Source of the DNA: an uncultured Muribaculaceae bacterium
Lineage (GTDB): Bacteria > Bacteroidota > Bacteroidia > Bacteroidales > Muribaculaceae
Assembly (NCBI GenBank): GCA_910586595.1
Contig: CAJUJB010000006.1
Span: 25,843 to 89,842 of the forward strand
DNA: 64,000 bases
Direction of reading: 5' to 3'
Shown: one piece after another, positions 53,927-63,060 of the stretch
Position numbering within the stretch: the first letter of the stretch is position 1
Layout of the letters: every line of letters begins with the position of its first letter
The notes under the pieces: model-generated
Told to the model about the DNA's origin: nothing
Seen by the model: the letters and a program-made list of their open reading frames with translations, nothing else
Databases searched by the model: none
Program-made: the position numbers and the translations under genes

Positions 53927-55405
53927 TCAGACCGACCATTCGACGCCGTCTTTAGTGTCTTTTACGGTGAAGCCCATGGCTGCCATGCGGTCGCGGATAA
54001 GGTCGGAGGTTGCCCAGTCTTTGCGCGATTTGGCGTCGGCGCGGAGGCTGAGCAGCAGGTCGACAGCCTCACGGTAGGGCTTGAGCGAATCTCCGGCTGC
54101 ATCGGCTGCACCTTCGGGGCGGATGCCCAGTATCTCGATGAGGAAGGTGTCCATCACTTTGCGGAGGGTGTCGATGTCGGCCTGGGTGGCGGTGGCAGTA
54201 TGGTCTTTGACCTGGTTGATCATGCGCACTGCATCGAAGAGCACGCCGATGAGTATGGGGGTGTTGAAGTCGTCGTCGAGGGCCTCGTATGCGCGGCGCT
54301 CGAGGTCGCTTACGTCGATGGTTGACTTGTCGGAGGGCTTCAGTTCTCCAAGGCGGCGGTAGCCGTCGAGCATACGCCCGAGGGCGGTCTCTGCGGCTTT
54401 GAGGGCTTCGTTGGAGAAGTCGACGGTGCCGCGGTAGTGGGCCTGGAGGATGAAGAAACGGATGGTCATGGGCGAGTAGGCCTGCTCAAGCAGCGGGTGC
54501 GAGCCGGTGAAGAATTCGTCGAGGGTGATGAAGTTGCCCAGCGATTTGCCCATCTTCTTTCCGTTGATGGTGATCATGTTGTTGTGCATCCAGTAACGCA
54601 CAGAGGGGGCATGATTGTGTGCCACCGACTGCGCGATCTCGCACTCGTGGTGGGGGAATTTGAGGTCCATGCCGCCGCCGTGGATGTCGAATTGCTGGCC
54701 GAGATATTTCTCGCTCATGGTCGAGCATTCGAGATGCCAGCCCGGGAATCCTTCGCTCCAGGGAGAGGGCCAGTGCATGATATGCTCGGGCGCGGCTTTT
54801 TTCCAGAGGGCGAAGTCGGCCGGATTGCGTTTTTCGGTCTGGCCGTCGAGCTCGCGGGTGGTGGCTAGTAGTTCGTCGATGTTTCGGCCAGACAGACGTC
54901 CGTAGCCGTAGTCGCGGTTGAATTTAGGCACGTCGAAGTAAACCGAGCCTTCGCTCTCGTAAGCGTAGCCACTGTCGAGAATCGATTTGATATATTCGAT
55001 CTGCTCGATGATGTGGCCGGAGGCATGAGGCTCGATGGAGGGAGGAAGTACGTTCAAGGCCTCCATGGCGTGATGGTAACGGTTGAGATAATACTGTACC
55101 ACTTCCATGGGCTCGAGCTGCTCGAGGCGGGCCTTCTTGGCGATCTTGTCTTCGCCGTCGTCGGCGTCGTGCTCAAGGTGGCCTACGTCGGTGATGTTGC
55201 GCACGTAGCGCACTTTATAGCCCAGATGTGTGAGGTAACGGTATACGATGTCGAATGTGATGGCCGGGCGCGCATGCCCCAGATGGCCGTCGCCGTATAC
55301 AGTCGGGCCACAGACATACATGCCCACCATCGGAGCGTGAAGCGGCTCAAATGTCTCCTTCTGGCGGGTAAGGGAGTTGTAGATGGTAAGCGAATGGGCT
55401 TTCAT
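53927..55405 (-). CDS. cysS: Cysteinyl-tRNA synthetase
   Basis: 492 aa, class I synthetase that charges tRNA-Cys. It has the zinc-binding Cys in [18 protein letters not shown] near residue 30, the HIGH-type GHLGHA, the ERGH-type [17 protein letters not shown] near 240, and [10 protein letters not shown] (KMSKS) near 282. The C-terminal DALR anticodon region is present. A strong GC hairpin with a T run ends only 15 bases before the start codon. Confidence 0.97.
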   Translation of the reverse strand: MKAHSLTIYNSLTRQKETFEPLHAPMVGMYVCGPTVYGDGHLGHARPAITFDIVYRYLTHLGYKVRYVRNITDVGHLEHDADDGEDKIAKKARLEQLEPMEVVQYYLNRYHHAMEALNVLPPSIEPHASGHIIEQIEYIKSILDSGYAYESEGSVYFDVPKFNRDYGYGRLSGRNIDELLATTRELDGQTEKRNPADFALWKKAAPEHIMHWPSPWSEGFPGWHLECSTMSEKYLGQQFDIHGGGMDLKFPHHECEIAQSVAHNHAPSVRYWMHNNMITINGKKMGKSLGNFITLDEFFTGSHPLLEQAYSPMTIRFFILQAHYRGTVDFSNEALKAAETALGRMLDGYRRLGELKPSDKSTIDVSDLERRAYEALDDDFNTPILIGVLFDAVRMINQVKDHTATATQADIDTLRKVMDTFLIEILGIRPEGAADAAGDSLKPYREAVDLLLSLRADAKSRKDWATSDLIRDRMAAMGFTVKDTKDGVEWSV

Positions 55406-55420
55406 TGCTGTGTATGCTAT

Positions 55421-55456
55421 AAAAACAGGGGCCCCGGCCCGGAAACGGCCCGGGGC
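55421..55456 (-). terminator. GC-rich hairpin between DUF3467 and cysS
   Basis: Stem GCCCCGG/CCGGGGC (55431-55437 with 55450-55456), followed on the minus strand by CCTGTTTTTAT. It sits 22 bases past the DUF3467 stop and 15 bases before the cysS ATG, so it may act as a terminator or attenuator. Confidence 0.6.
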
Positions 55457-55478
55457 TCGCTATATTGTAGGTTTATGA

Positions 55479-55799
55479 TTAGGCTTCGAAGGGGTTGGGG
55501 ATGCCGCCGTTGCCGTTCTTGGGTGCGTTTACGGGAGTTTTACGCTGGATTTCGCCGAAGGTCTGCTCGTATTTGGTGAGGTTGTCGCGGAGGGCGAAAA
55601 GAAGGTTCTTGGCGTTCTCGGGAGTCATGATGATGCGGCTCTGAACTTTAGCCTGGGGCATGTTGGGAGCTACGGCGATGAAGTCAAGGAAGAATTCGTT
55701 GCCAGAGTGAGAGATTACTGCGAGGTTGGAGTAGTGTCCTGCTGCAACTTCGGGGGTGAGCTCGATTTTGAGTTCCTGCTGTTTGTTTTTGTTTTCCAT
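55479..55799 (-). CDS. DUF3467 domain protein
   Basis: 106 aa. The whole protein is the small DUF3467 domain: KIELTPEVAAGHYSNLAVIS, EFFLDFIAVAPNMPQAKVQS, and RIIMTPENAKNLLFALRDNL. It is a cytoplasmic family common in Bacteroidota and of unknown function. The last 20 residues (TPVNAPKNGNGGIPNPFEA) are a flexible tail. It lies 51 bases after the NigD-like gene. Confidence 0.88.
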   Translation of the reverse strand: MENKNKQQELKIELTPEVAAGHYSNLAVISHSGNEFFLDFIAVAPNMPQAKVQSRIIMTPENAKNLLFALRDNLTKYEQTFGEIQRKTPVNAPKNGNGGIPNPFEA

Positions 55800-55850
55800 T
55801 TTGATTGTATGTTTGTGTTGTTGATATTTTATTGAGGAAAAGTAGTCGGA

Positions 55851-56576
55851 TTAAATAGGCGTGTCGAGGTCGCCGGGTTTGCTGGGCTGGAGGCCGGTGA
55901 TCTTGGTGAATGTGAGGGTGTGGTTGCCCGATTCATCTTTATAGGTCACCTTGACGCCTTTGGTAGTCTTCTGATCCCAGATTTCTGCAATTGAGTACGA
56001 CACGAAGAGGGCGTAGTTGTCGCTCGCGAGTGTGTTGTCGGGCTCGAAGAGGAAATACATTTCGGGGTACTCGGAGTTCTTGGTTTTCTCGTCGAGCACG
56101 ATCTTGCATTTCTTGGGCTCGGGGGCTGTGTAGGCCTGGAATATCACATTGATATACTTGCCGGCTCTCCAGAGCGAGCCCATGTAGATGGGCGAGGTCA
56201 TCCAGTCGGCATTGTCGGAGGCGAGGCCTGCCGGCACTTCTTCTCCTCGGCCGAAGCAGGTGGCCATGCCATAGACTGTGATGTCGTCGTCGACATAGTG
56301 GAGGTCGGTGTCGGTGCGGTAGGAGATTACCACGCGTTCGCCGGGTTTGATAGCTTTTTCGTCAATGCTCTGTGTGGTGGTCAGAGTGGCGGGGCGCGAG
56401 TCATCTTTCTCCTGGAGCGTGAATTTGGTCACGTTGCCGGTGGTTGATGCCACGGTTACGATGTCGGTGTAGATGGTGCCACCGCCATTGTTCGGCTCAT
56501 CATCCTTGGTGCACGATCCGAGGGAGAGTGTCAGGATGCCCGCGATAAGCGATAGGGTGATTTTGCTGAGTTTCAT
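55851..56576 (-). CDS. NigD-like lipoprotein
   Basis: 241 aa with a lipoprotein signal ending in LSLGSCTKDD. The NigD-type two-domain beta structure follows: an N-terminal OB-like part with TIYTDIVTVASTTGNVTKFT and GERVVISYRTD near 85, then a C-terminal domain with FLFEPDNTLASDNYALFVSY. NigD proteins were named from a bacteriocin-like cluster but are widespread surface or periplasmic lipoproteins of unknown role. It starts 33 bases after the LolD-like ATPase gene. Confidence 0.78.
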   Translation of the reverse strand: MKLSKITLSLIAGILTLSLGSCTKDDEPNNGGGTIYTDIVTVASTTGNVTKFTLQEKDDSRPATLTTTQSIDEKAIKPGERVVISYRTDTDLHYVDDDITVYGMATCFGRGEEVPAGLASDNADWMTSPIYMGSLWRAGKYINVIFQAYTAPEPKKCKIVLDEKTKNSEYPEMYFLFEPDNTLASDNYALFVSYSIAEIWDQKTTKGVKVTYKDESGNHTLTFTKITGLQPSKPGDLDTPI

Positions 56577-56609
56577 TGTTTGCTTGAAATGTGTGAGAGG
56601 TTTTTGCGT

Positions 56610-57278
56610 TTATTTGCGGTCGATCGACTTTATGTATCCGTCGGCCATGTGCACTATGGTGTCGGCATCGGCCGCCAGAGATTCGTCGTGTGTCACGATC
56701 ACGAAGGTGGCGCCCATTGTGTCGCGCAGCTGGAAGAAGAGGCGGTGCAGCTCGGCGCGGTTATGGGAGTCCAGACTGCCCGATGGCTCGTCGGCAAAGA
56801 TTACCGCCGGCTTGTTGATAAGCGCTCTGGCCACGGCTGCACGCTGACATTCTCCACCCGATAGCTCGGTGGGGCGATGTGTCTCGCGGCCTTCGAGCCC
56901 CAGCTTGACCAGCAGGCTCCGGGCCTCGTCCATGGCTTCTTTGCGGCTGCGGCCGGCGATGAGGGCCGGCATGGCCACGTTTTCGAGCAGGGTAAACTCG
57001 GGTAGAAGCTGGTGGAACTGGAAGACAAAGCCTATGTTGCGGTTGCGGAAGGCCGAGAGGCGCCCGTCGGGGAGGGTGGTGACGTCGGTGCCGTCGTAGA
57101 GCACCTGGCCCCCGGCATCCGGCGCAAGCAAGGTGCCCAGAATCTGGAGCAGGGTGGTTTTCCCCGCTCCACTGGGGCCTACGATGGCTGTTACGCGGCC
57201 GGGCTCGATGGTGAGATCGATGTCTTTAAGCACGCGCAGCGAGCCGAATGTCTTGCTTATGTGCGAGGTCTGGATCAA
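56610..57278 (-). CDS. LolD-like ABC transporter ATP-binding protein
   Basis: 222 aa, MacB/LolD type. Walker A is GPSGAGKTT near 34, the Q-loop [19 protein letters not shown] near 90, the signature [16 protein letters not shown] near 140, and Walker [13 protein letters not shown] near 160. The start is TTG 57278, as no in-frame ATG lies near and family members begin at this point. No permease gene is close, so it must pair in trans, probably with LolC/E or a FtsX-type permease. Confidence 0.88.
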   Translation of the reverse strand: MIQTSHISKTFGSLRVLKDIDLTIEPGRVTAIVGPSGAGKTTLLQILGTLLAPDAGGQVLYDGTDVTTLPDGRLSAFRNRNIGFVFQFHQLLPEFTLLENVAMPALIAGRSRKEAMDEARSLLVKLGLEGRETHRPTELSGGECQRAAVARALINKPAVIFADEPSGSLDSHNRAELHRLFFQLRDTMGATFVIVTHDESLAADADTIVHMADGYIKSIDRK

Positions 57279-57320
57279 TACTGGATGGTGGTGTGCAGGT
57301 TTCTGATAAGTGGTGAGTGA

Positions 57321-57887
57321 TCAGCAACCTCCGCAGCAACCACCGCCGCATGAGCCTGCGCCATCGTTGCAACCGCCGTCGCCACAGCCGCATCCGCACG
57401 ACTGCTGGGGCTGGAGCTCTTCAGGGGTTGCGTCGCGCACGGTGAGTACCTCGCCGGTGTAGTGCACGCGGTCTTTTGCCAGAGGATGGTTGAGGTCAAG
57501 CACCACAGCCTCGGGGGTGAGGCGTACTACGGTGCCGTCGATGCGGTAGCCGTCGGGGGTCATGAGAGGGATGAGGGCACCGGGGGTGAACATCTCTTCG
57601 TTGAATTTGCCGTCGACGGTCATACGGTCGCGGGGAATGGTGTAGATCTCTTCTTCGGTGTAAGGGCCGAAAGCCTTCTCTGGCTCGGCGGTGAAGTCGA
57701 ATTTCTCGCCGGCTTTTTTGCCTAGGAGTTCTTCATCGAGTGCCTCTACGAAGCCGAGTGTCATGCCGCATACTGCGCGGTCGGGGTCTTCGGCTGTCAC
57801 CTCATGCACGAGGGTTTCGGTGCCGTCGGGATTGACGCGGTAGAGTTTATATGCTATTTCGAAGTATTTTCCGGGTTTGATTTCCAT
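57321..57887 (-). CDS. SlyD-like FKBP peptidyl-prolyl isomerase with Cys/Gly metal-binding tail
   Basis: 188 aa. The FKBP domain is interrupted by the insert-in-flap (about 70-130, EKAFGPYTEEEIYTIPRDRM), as in SlyD, followed by VLDLNHPLAKDRVHYTGEV. The last ~27 residues are almost only Gly and Cys (CGCGCGDGGC...GGGCCGGC) in place of the His-rich tail of E. coli SlyD. This suggests metal binding, possibly nickel or copper delivery. First gene of the run that ends at YbjN. Confidence 0.88.
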   Translation of the reverse strand: MEIKPGKYFEIAYKLYRVNPDGTETLVHEVTAEDPDRAVCGMTLGFVEALDEELLGKKAGEKFDFTAEPEKAFGPYTEEEIYTIPRDRMTVDGKFNEEMFTPGALIPLMTPDGYRIDGTVVRLTPEAVVLDLNHPLAKDRVHYTGEVLTVRDATPEELQPQQSCGCGCGDGGCNDGAGSCGGGCCGGC

Positions 57888-57956
57888 AATTGTAGTGTTT
57901 GTAAATTAATATGTCCTTCTTTCGGCAAATAACGTGCCAAAGTGGCCGCATGTTCA

Positions 57957-59606
57957 TCAATGCTCGGCCGGAAGGGTGATTTTAAGGCGGTCGCCGGTGT
58001 CTTCGGCAATCGAGCGGAAGTATCGCTCGTTATATCCTCCGAACTCGGGTTGCTCGGGCATGCCGTCGGGTGTGCGGGCGAATTTGCCGTCGCGTTCCTT
58101 CTTTATGTTGCCGTCGAGGTATTTCACGAGCAGATAGTCGCCGAGCGCCTTGTAGTCGGCTGTCGATTTCTGTGCCCAATGGTCGGTCATGGCATTGAGG
58201 GCCGCAGCGGCGTCGGCGTAGTTCATGCCGTTGATTTCGGCCTGCTTGGCTGCCACATCTGCCACCATGGCATCTTCAAGGCCGCTCTGCACGCGGCGGA
58301 TGTCGGGAATCATCTGCGAGTATCGGTTGTATGCCTGGTTGGCAACGTAGTTGTTGACCCAGAACATCGCATCCCAGGAGAGGGTATAGAGGTCGGCGGT
58401 GGAGGCGTCGAGTGAGTGAGGCACTGCGGTGGTGGAGTTGAATACAGGCACGTAGACGCATGTGTTGGCATCGTCGACACCGAACCACAGAATGCCTTTC
58501 ATGGCGTCGTGACGGTCTTTATTCATATCTGCCACGAATGAGAAGCCGGTCTGCTGGGTGGCGATGGCGCGTTCATGTGTATAGTCCTGGCCGTCGACAT
58601 TGAAGTACATCGGACGCCAGCGGTATGGGCAGTCGAAGGGGCCTGCGCCTATGTCCTGAGTCATGTCGAGCACAGTGCCTTCGAAGTGGTCGCGCATCAT
58701 CCATTTGAGGTCTTCGGCGGTGAGCTGCTTCGAGGGCTTTACCCACAGCGGGAAGGGCTCGCCTTCGCCATTGAGGATCCAGGGGGTGTAGGCGTCCATC
58801 TCTTCGGGGGAGGTGAAGCGGCGGAAGTAGCTCCATACTCGGGCGTCGCACCCGCGGGTGGCGCCTACATCGGTTATTGCGTAGGCACGCGAGAAGTCGA
58901 AGTCTTCATCCTTGCCGTCGAAGTAGCCTTGCGAACGGGCGAACGAGATTACGTCGGGCGAGTAGAGTGTCTCTTTCTTTTTGTCTTTCAGGGGAAATTT
59001 GTGTATACGGGAGTGGTTGGCGTGGCCCGAGATATAGCCGTCAGGCACACGGCGGGCCACCCATACGGCACCCTTGTCGGCTTTGCCTTTGCCGATGAGT
59101 TCCATTACCCATACCTCGTTGGGGTCGGCGATGGAGAATGACTCACCGCTCGATGCATAGCCGTAGTCTTTGACCAGGTTGGTCATCACGTCGATGGCCT
59201 CGCGGGCAGTGCGTGCGCGCTGAAGAGTGATATAGATAAGCGAGCCGTAGTCGATTGTTCCAGAGCCTTCAAGCTCGGGGCGTCCGCCCCATGTGCTTTC
59301 GGCGATGGTAAGGCCGTGCTCGTTCATATTGCCGATGGTGGCATAGGTATGAGCCACTTCGGGGATGCTGCCCAGAAGTTTGCCTGTATCCCACTCCACA
59401 ACATCGCGCATTGTGCCGGGTGCGTGGTCGGCGGCATCCTGCTTGTAGAGGGCACCGTAGAGGGTGTGGCTGTCGGCTGCGTAGGTAACCATCGAGCTGC
59501 CTTCGGTTGTTGCGCCGGGGGAGGCTATGAGGCTTGTGCAAGCCAGGGCGTCGGCTCCGCAGAGTGCGGCCGATGCAAGTGTGATAATAGAGAGGTATTT
59601 ATGCAT
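57957..59606 (-). CDS. C69-family (PepD/U34) dipeptidase, exported
   Basis: 549 aa. The signal peptide runs to the ALA before CTSLIASPGATTEGS. The Cys there becomes the N-terminal nucleophile typical of C69 dipeptidases after processing. Further conserved parts are TYAADSHTLYG, GLTIAESTWGGR near 95 and VWVMELIGKGKADKGAVWVARRVPDGYISGHANHSRI near 165-205. It cleaves dipeptides in the periplasm. Single gene with a clear promoter, divergent from the sigma factor group. Confidence 0.88.
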   Translation of the reverse strand: MHKYLSIITLASAALCGADALACTSLIASPGATTEGSSMVTYAADSHTLYGALYKQDAADHAPGTMRDVVEWDTGKLLGSIPEVAHTYATIGNMNEHGLTIAESTWGGRPELEGSGTIDYGSLIYITLQRARTAREAIDVMTNLVKDYGYASSGESFSIADPNEVWVMELIGKGKADKGAVWVARRVPDGYISGHANHSRIHKFPLKDKKKETLYSPDVISFARSQGYFDGKDEDFDFSRAYAITDVGATRGCDARVWSYFRRFTSPEEMDAYTPWILNGEGEPFPLWVKPSKQLTAEDLKWMMRDHFEGTVLDMTQDIGAGPFDCPYRWRPMYFNVDGQDYTHERAIATQQTGFSFVADMNKDRHDAMKGILWFGVDDANTCVYVPVFNSTTAVPHSLDASTADLYTLSWDAMFWVNNYVANQAYNRYSQMIPDIRRVQSGLEDAMVADVAAKQAEINGMNYADAAAALNAMTDHWAQKSTADYKALGDYLLVKYLDGNIKKERDGKFARTPDGMPEQPEFGGYNERYFRSIAEDTGDRLKITLPAEH

Positions 59607-59634
59607 TGTGGTGTCTTGGCGTATAGCTAAAGTG

Positions 59635-59642
59635 CAAATTTA
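59635..59642 (-). promoter_or_regulatory. Predicted -7 box for the C69 dipeptidase
   Basis: The minus strand reads TAAATTTG followed by CA, 28 bases before the ATG. Confidence 0.6.
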
Positions 59643-59856
59643 GCAATAAAAAACCGAATATACCCCTCCAGGAGCTTGCTAAAAGCCTAAATAATGCTAA
59701 ATGGCTTGTCGTAAGGGCATATTGTATTTTAAAGCACGGCTTGGAAGGTCTGTGAAATTTTTTTGACTACCGATGTCACCTTTGCCCTGCGGGGTGAGTC
59801 ATATATACGAGACGCCTCAGAAATTACGTTATTAACAACATAAAAAACTCTTGAAA

Positions 59857-60270
59857 ATGACTCAGACTCTCGTTCCTATATTCGTATGCGTGGTACTTCC
59901 GATTGCCATAGTGCTGATTGTGTCGCTGGCCAAAATGAATGCCGATAACAAGCGCACCCAGATTATTCTCAAGGCCATAGAAGCCAACCGTGATGTCGAC
60001 ACCGAGAAACTTATCGAGTCGATGAAAAAGCCTGAGAAGACGGCGCTCCAGATTCTCAATCTGCGCCTGCTCCGCGGTTGTATTTTCTCTCTCGTGGGCC
60101 TCGGCCTCGTGATTGTGGCAGTGGTAGGGCTGCTCAACGACGTTCCGTTTGCCGACGACCCCGTGTCGGTTCCCCTGGTGTTCGGCTCTGCATCCCTCAC
60201 AGTCGGCCTCAGCTACCTCATTGTATACTTCGTTACCCGTCGCCAGCTCAAATCGTCGGAAAACGACTGA
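59857..60270 (+). CDS. DUF6249-type small membrane protein
   Basis: 137 aa from ATG 59857; an upstream in-frame TTG would add two residues. It has one N-terminal helix (TLVPIFVCVVLPIAIVLIVS), a charged helical segment to about 70, and two more helices (about 75-98 and 105-125). It matches DUF6249, small Bacteroidota membrane proteins often placed directly upstream of a sigma70-family factor, as here. It probably modulates that factor or senses envelope state; this is inference. Confidence 0.72.
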   Translation: MTQTLVPIFVCVVLPIAIVLIVSLAKMNADNKRTQIILKAIEANRDVDTEKLIESMKKPEKTALQILNLRLLRGCIFSLVGLGLVIVAVVGLLNDVPFADDPVSVPLVFGSASLTVGLSYLIVYFVTRRQLKSSEND

Positions 60271-60274
60271 CACG

Positions 60275-60751
60275 ATGACACGCGAGCAGTTCATATCACA
60301 CGTGGAGGCCGTGCAGGGAGCCATCAGGCGCTTCCTGCTGGCCCTCTGCTGCGGTGACACCCAACTCGCTGACGACATCGCGCAGGAAGCCTTCATGAAG
60401 GCTTATCTTGCCGCTGACAATCTCAAAGATCCGGCTAAGTTCAAATCCTGGGTTTTCAAGATCGCCTATACCACCTTCATAAGTTCTCTACGCTCATGCC
60501 GCCAGTATGCCGACTATGACTCCGCGCATGACATCGCGACGCCCGACCGCGCTGACGATGCATTCCGATACCAGGATCTTTATCAGGCACTCGACAGGCT
60601 CCCGGCGAAAGAACGAACATCGGTACTCCTCTTCTACATGGAGGGCTATTCCATCAAGGAGATTGCCGACCTCGAAGAGGTGTCGGCCGAAGCCGTGAAA
60701 CAACATCTGTCGCGCGGGCGAAGCCATCTCCGTGCGTTATTGTCCAATTAG
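60275..60751 (+). CDS. ECF-type RNA polymerase sigma factor
   Basis: 158 aa from ATG 60275; an open frame reads further upstream but overlaps the previous gene. The sigma2 region is DDIAQEAFMKAYLAADNL near 30. A short linker leads to sigma4, with ERTSVLLFYMEGYSIKEIAD and the helix-turn-helix SAEAVKQHLSRGRSHLRALL at the end. It starts 4 bases after the DUF6249 gene and 14 before another small membrane protein, which may be its anti-sigma partner. Confidence 0.9.
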   Translation: MTREQFISHVEAVQGAIRRFLLALCCGDTQLADDIAQEAFMKAYLAADNLKDPAKFKSWVFKIAYTTFISSLRSCRQYADYDSAHDIATPDRADDAFRYQDLYQALDRLPAKERTSVLLFYMEGYSIKEIADLEEVSAEAVKQHLSRGRSHLRALLSN

Positions 60752-60765
60752 TAACCCGCATAGGT

Positions 60766-61155
60766 ATGGAAGACGAAAATATCAAGCAGCTTTTCAGCGC
60801 ATTCAATCCATCGATAGGTTCTTCTGATCAATTTATGACCAGACTCCTCCGCAACATGGAGATAGTCGAAATGGTGAAACAGAATAATCTTGCCCTTAAG
60901 CGCCGCAATCGCCTGGCCGTGCTTATCGCGGCTCTGTGCGGATTTGTCGTCGGGGTGATTCTCACACTCCTCTTCCCGCTTGTGGGCGACTGGGTGTCGT
61001 CCTTCAGCATATCGCTGCCGCATCTCACCATCGCCTCTCTGACCATCGATTATCGCTTTGTCGGCTGGATTGTAATGGCGGGCGTATCTTGCATCACAGC
61101 CCTCAACGCCTACGAAGTGGCGATGTCGAAAATGACGCCATCTACCGTCCGGTAA
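60766..61155 (+). CDS. Small membrane protein, candidate anti-sigma or regulator (DUF5056-like)
   Basis: 129 aa. A cytoplasmic N-terminal helix region (MEDENIKQLFSAFNPSIGSSDQFMTRLL, then a charged segment) precedes two hydrophobic helices (about 49-72 and 100-120). The layout (short N-terminal helices that could bind sigma, then membrane helices) and the position right after the sigma gene suit an anti-sigma factor, as in the DUF5056-type proteins of Bacteroides. The domain match is tentative. Confidence 0.65.
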   Translation: MEDENIKQLFSAFNPSIGSSDQFMTRLLRNMEIVEMVKQNNLALKRRNRLAVLIAALCGFVVGVILTLLFPLVGDWVSSFSISLPHLTIASLTIDYRFVGWIVMAGVSCITALNAYEVAMSKMTPSTVR

Positions 61156-61174
61156 CTCCGGCCGGGGGGTGGCC

Positions 61175-61660
61175 TTATTCCACCATCAGCGTTATAGCGT
61201 TGCCGTTGTACTGATAATTATAAATTGAATCTTTTTTTATATCAGGATGGACATTGTATGGGCGGAACCACTCTAATATTCGTTCATCTGGTATTGAGTC
61301 CGGAGCGATCATATTTATGGTGAATGATGTTCCGTGATCGATATATTTCCATAATTCCCCTTCTCTGAATGGCGCATACTTTGGGTCTGTTGGCTTTATT
61401 GAGCGTACCGGACTTGCGGCTGCGTCGGTCAGACTATCGCAGGTGAGCGAAATACATATGTCGCGCTGACGGGCTATTATCGTGATTGCACTGCATTTAT
61501 ACAGTTTTCGGGCGCTGAAGTAGGTTCCGGTATTTTCCATACCTACATACGCATTATCGGTTGCGTATAGCACGTCTTCGCTATACCCGCTATTGAATGT
61601 AATTAAAAATCCTACTGATATTAGGAGCCGACGGGCTATAATTCCTATATGGTGCTTCAT
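61175..61660 (-). CDS. Small exported protein of unknown function, paralogue 1
   Basis: 161 aa with an N-terminal hydrophobic export signal (about residues 10-26). The mature part shares its plan with the next gene: ENTGTYFSARKLYKCSAITI versus ETGSYYIGKTEYVCSTVTI, GTSFTINMIAPDSIPDERIL versus GEKFTVNIAHPREVTKETIL, and an end near NGNAITLMVE. No known domain. Lower GC than the conserved genes to the left. The two paralogues are 9 bases apart. Confidence 0.65.
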   Translation of the reverse strand: MKHHIGIIARRLLISVGFLITFNSGYSEDVLYATDNAYVGMENTGTYFSARKLYKCSAITIIARQRDICISLTCDSLTDAAASPVRSIKPTDPKYAPFREGELWKYIDHGTSFTINMIAPDSIPDERILEWFRPYNVHPDIKKDSIYNYQYNGNAITLMVE

Positions 61661-61669
61661 GATGTGTGC

Positions 61670-62185
61670 TTATATTACAATATTTATTGCCGATCCTCTG
61701 TAGGCCGTTTCTCTCAAGCCAGGCTCCGTTAGCATGTCGGGCCTTCCAAAACTCGGCCTGAGTGCACCCAGTATCGTTTCTTTTGTCACCTCCCTTGGAT
61801 GCGCGATATTTACCGTAAACTTCTCTCCCTTAGGAATAAATTTCCATACCATAAGGCTAATTGATGGCTGGTAATCATACGACCAGCATGATGTGAACCA
61901 TTCGCTATAGCCCCACACCATGTGTTTGTTTGCGTAGCCATCATAGTAATTAAACACTGGCGATAACATTATGAATATGTCTCGCCCATCTGGCGGTGGG
62001 ATAATCGTTACTGTTGAACATACATACTCGGTTTTGCCGATATAGTATGATCCGGTCTCCTCATATACCCAATATGCATATTGGCCTTGTCCAACTATTA
62101 TTTCTTTTTCTTGTGCGGCTACTTTTAGCAGACAGAAAATGCTAAAAGTCAGCAATGCAATGAGTTTATTGATTCCAGTATCCAT
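61670..62185 (-). CDS. Small exported protein of unknown function, paralogue 2
   Basis: 171 aa with a signal peptide (LIALLTFSIFCLLKVAAQ). A beta-rich domain has one conserved Cys in KTEYVCSTVTI and ends AYRGSAINIVI, matching the end of paralogue 1 and of the fragment at 63061-63168. Three Trp cluster in the middle (WGYSEWFTSCW). Function unknown; probably periplasmic. The 105 bases upstream hold no gene. Confidence 0.65.
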   Translation of the reverse strand: MDTGINKLIALLTFSIFCLLKVAAQEKEIIVGQGQYAYWVYEETGSYYIGKTEYVCSTVTIIPPPDGRDIFIMLSPVFNYYDGYANKHMVWGYSEWFTSCWSYDYQPSISLMVWKFIPKGEKFTVNIAHPREVTKETILGALRPSFGRPDMLTEPGLRETAYRGSAINIVI

Positions 62186-62290
62186 TTGTCTCTATTATTG
62201 ATTTTGCCATTTTTTCTCGGATGTAGATATTACACTGATGGTAGATTGTCCATCTTCTCATAGTATTGCCAGCACGGACGCCATGTAAGC

Positions 62291-63052
62291 TTATTGTTTA
62301 TTTTTTATATTATCTAAAATACAATTTACAATTGAGCCTAAATCTTTTTGATCGAAATCAAGACAGCCGGTATTATCATCGTCACGTTTTTGTCCATTGG
62401 AGATATAGTGATGGCCGAATCTTAGATCGGTAATTGCAACTGTATCATAATAAAGATTATCGACAGAGCGAAGCATAAACTCCTTGCTGGTCTGCATAAA
62501 TATTGTATTTGGCTTACTTGGCACGAAGTCTATTCTGGCTTCTTGAGAAGTTGGTACGAGATATTTTTGGAATTCGACACATCGAGTAGCCAAGGAAAAA
62601 ATTATGACAGGAATGTCTGTGCCTTCAACATTCATCATCACAATTCCCCCGGCGGTAGGCCAGCGGCATAGAAATTCATAAGTACTTATAGCGCAGTTAG
62701 TAATAACTTCGAGTTCAAAGCAGGGTCTCGTTTCTCTAAAAGCAATTGTCCATAAAAATTCATGGGCACGAGTTGCCTTAACAGCTGCCGTTATAAAATC
62801 ATGAATATTTTTTCCCATCCATGTGTCAGTATTCAAGTGAAAAACAGGCAGCACGTCCGGCCCGAGGATTTCACTTAGATCTCGGCCTGAATCGATTACA
62901 TCTATCTGGATTGTATCACAATCTGCACATCTAACTTCAAATTCGTCACTTATAAATACTGGGCTTGAAGTCGAATTCTCATCAGCCGCTTTAACGACCA
63001 TAATAGATGCTATGGCCAAAAGTAAGGTAAGGATAGTAGATTTCATTGGCAT
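62291..63052 (-). CDS. Exported protein of unknown function
   Basis: 253 aa (or 251 from the ATG at 63046). The signal peptide is KSTILTLLLAIASIMVVKAA. A beta-rich mature domain follows with VRCADCDTIQIDVID near 40 and a hydrophilic C-terminus with YISNGQKRDDDN. It is not obviously related to the two small proteins beside it, but has the same orientation, GC and export signal. It lies 8 bases downstream of a fragment that ends like them. No known family. Confidence 0.65.
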   Translation of the reverse strand: MPMKSTILTLLLAIASIMVVKAADENSTSSPVFISDEFEVRCADCDTIQIDVIDSGRDLSEILGPDVLPVFHLNTDTWMGKNIHDFITAAVKATRAHEFLWTIAFRETRPCFELEVITNCAISTYEFLCRWPTAGGIVMMNVEGTDIPVIIFSLATRCVEFQKYLVPTSQEARIDFVPSKPNTIFMQTSKEFMLRSVDNLYYDTVAITDLRFGHHYISNGQKRDDDNTGCLDFDQKDLGSIVNCILDNIKNKQ

Positions 63053-63060
63053 TCAGATTT

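Noticed and set aside
60149..60274. Longer N-terminus for the sigma factor
   Set aside because: The extra 42 codons overlap the DUF6249 gene and do not resemble sigma region 2; ATG 60275 fits the family length.
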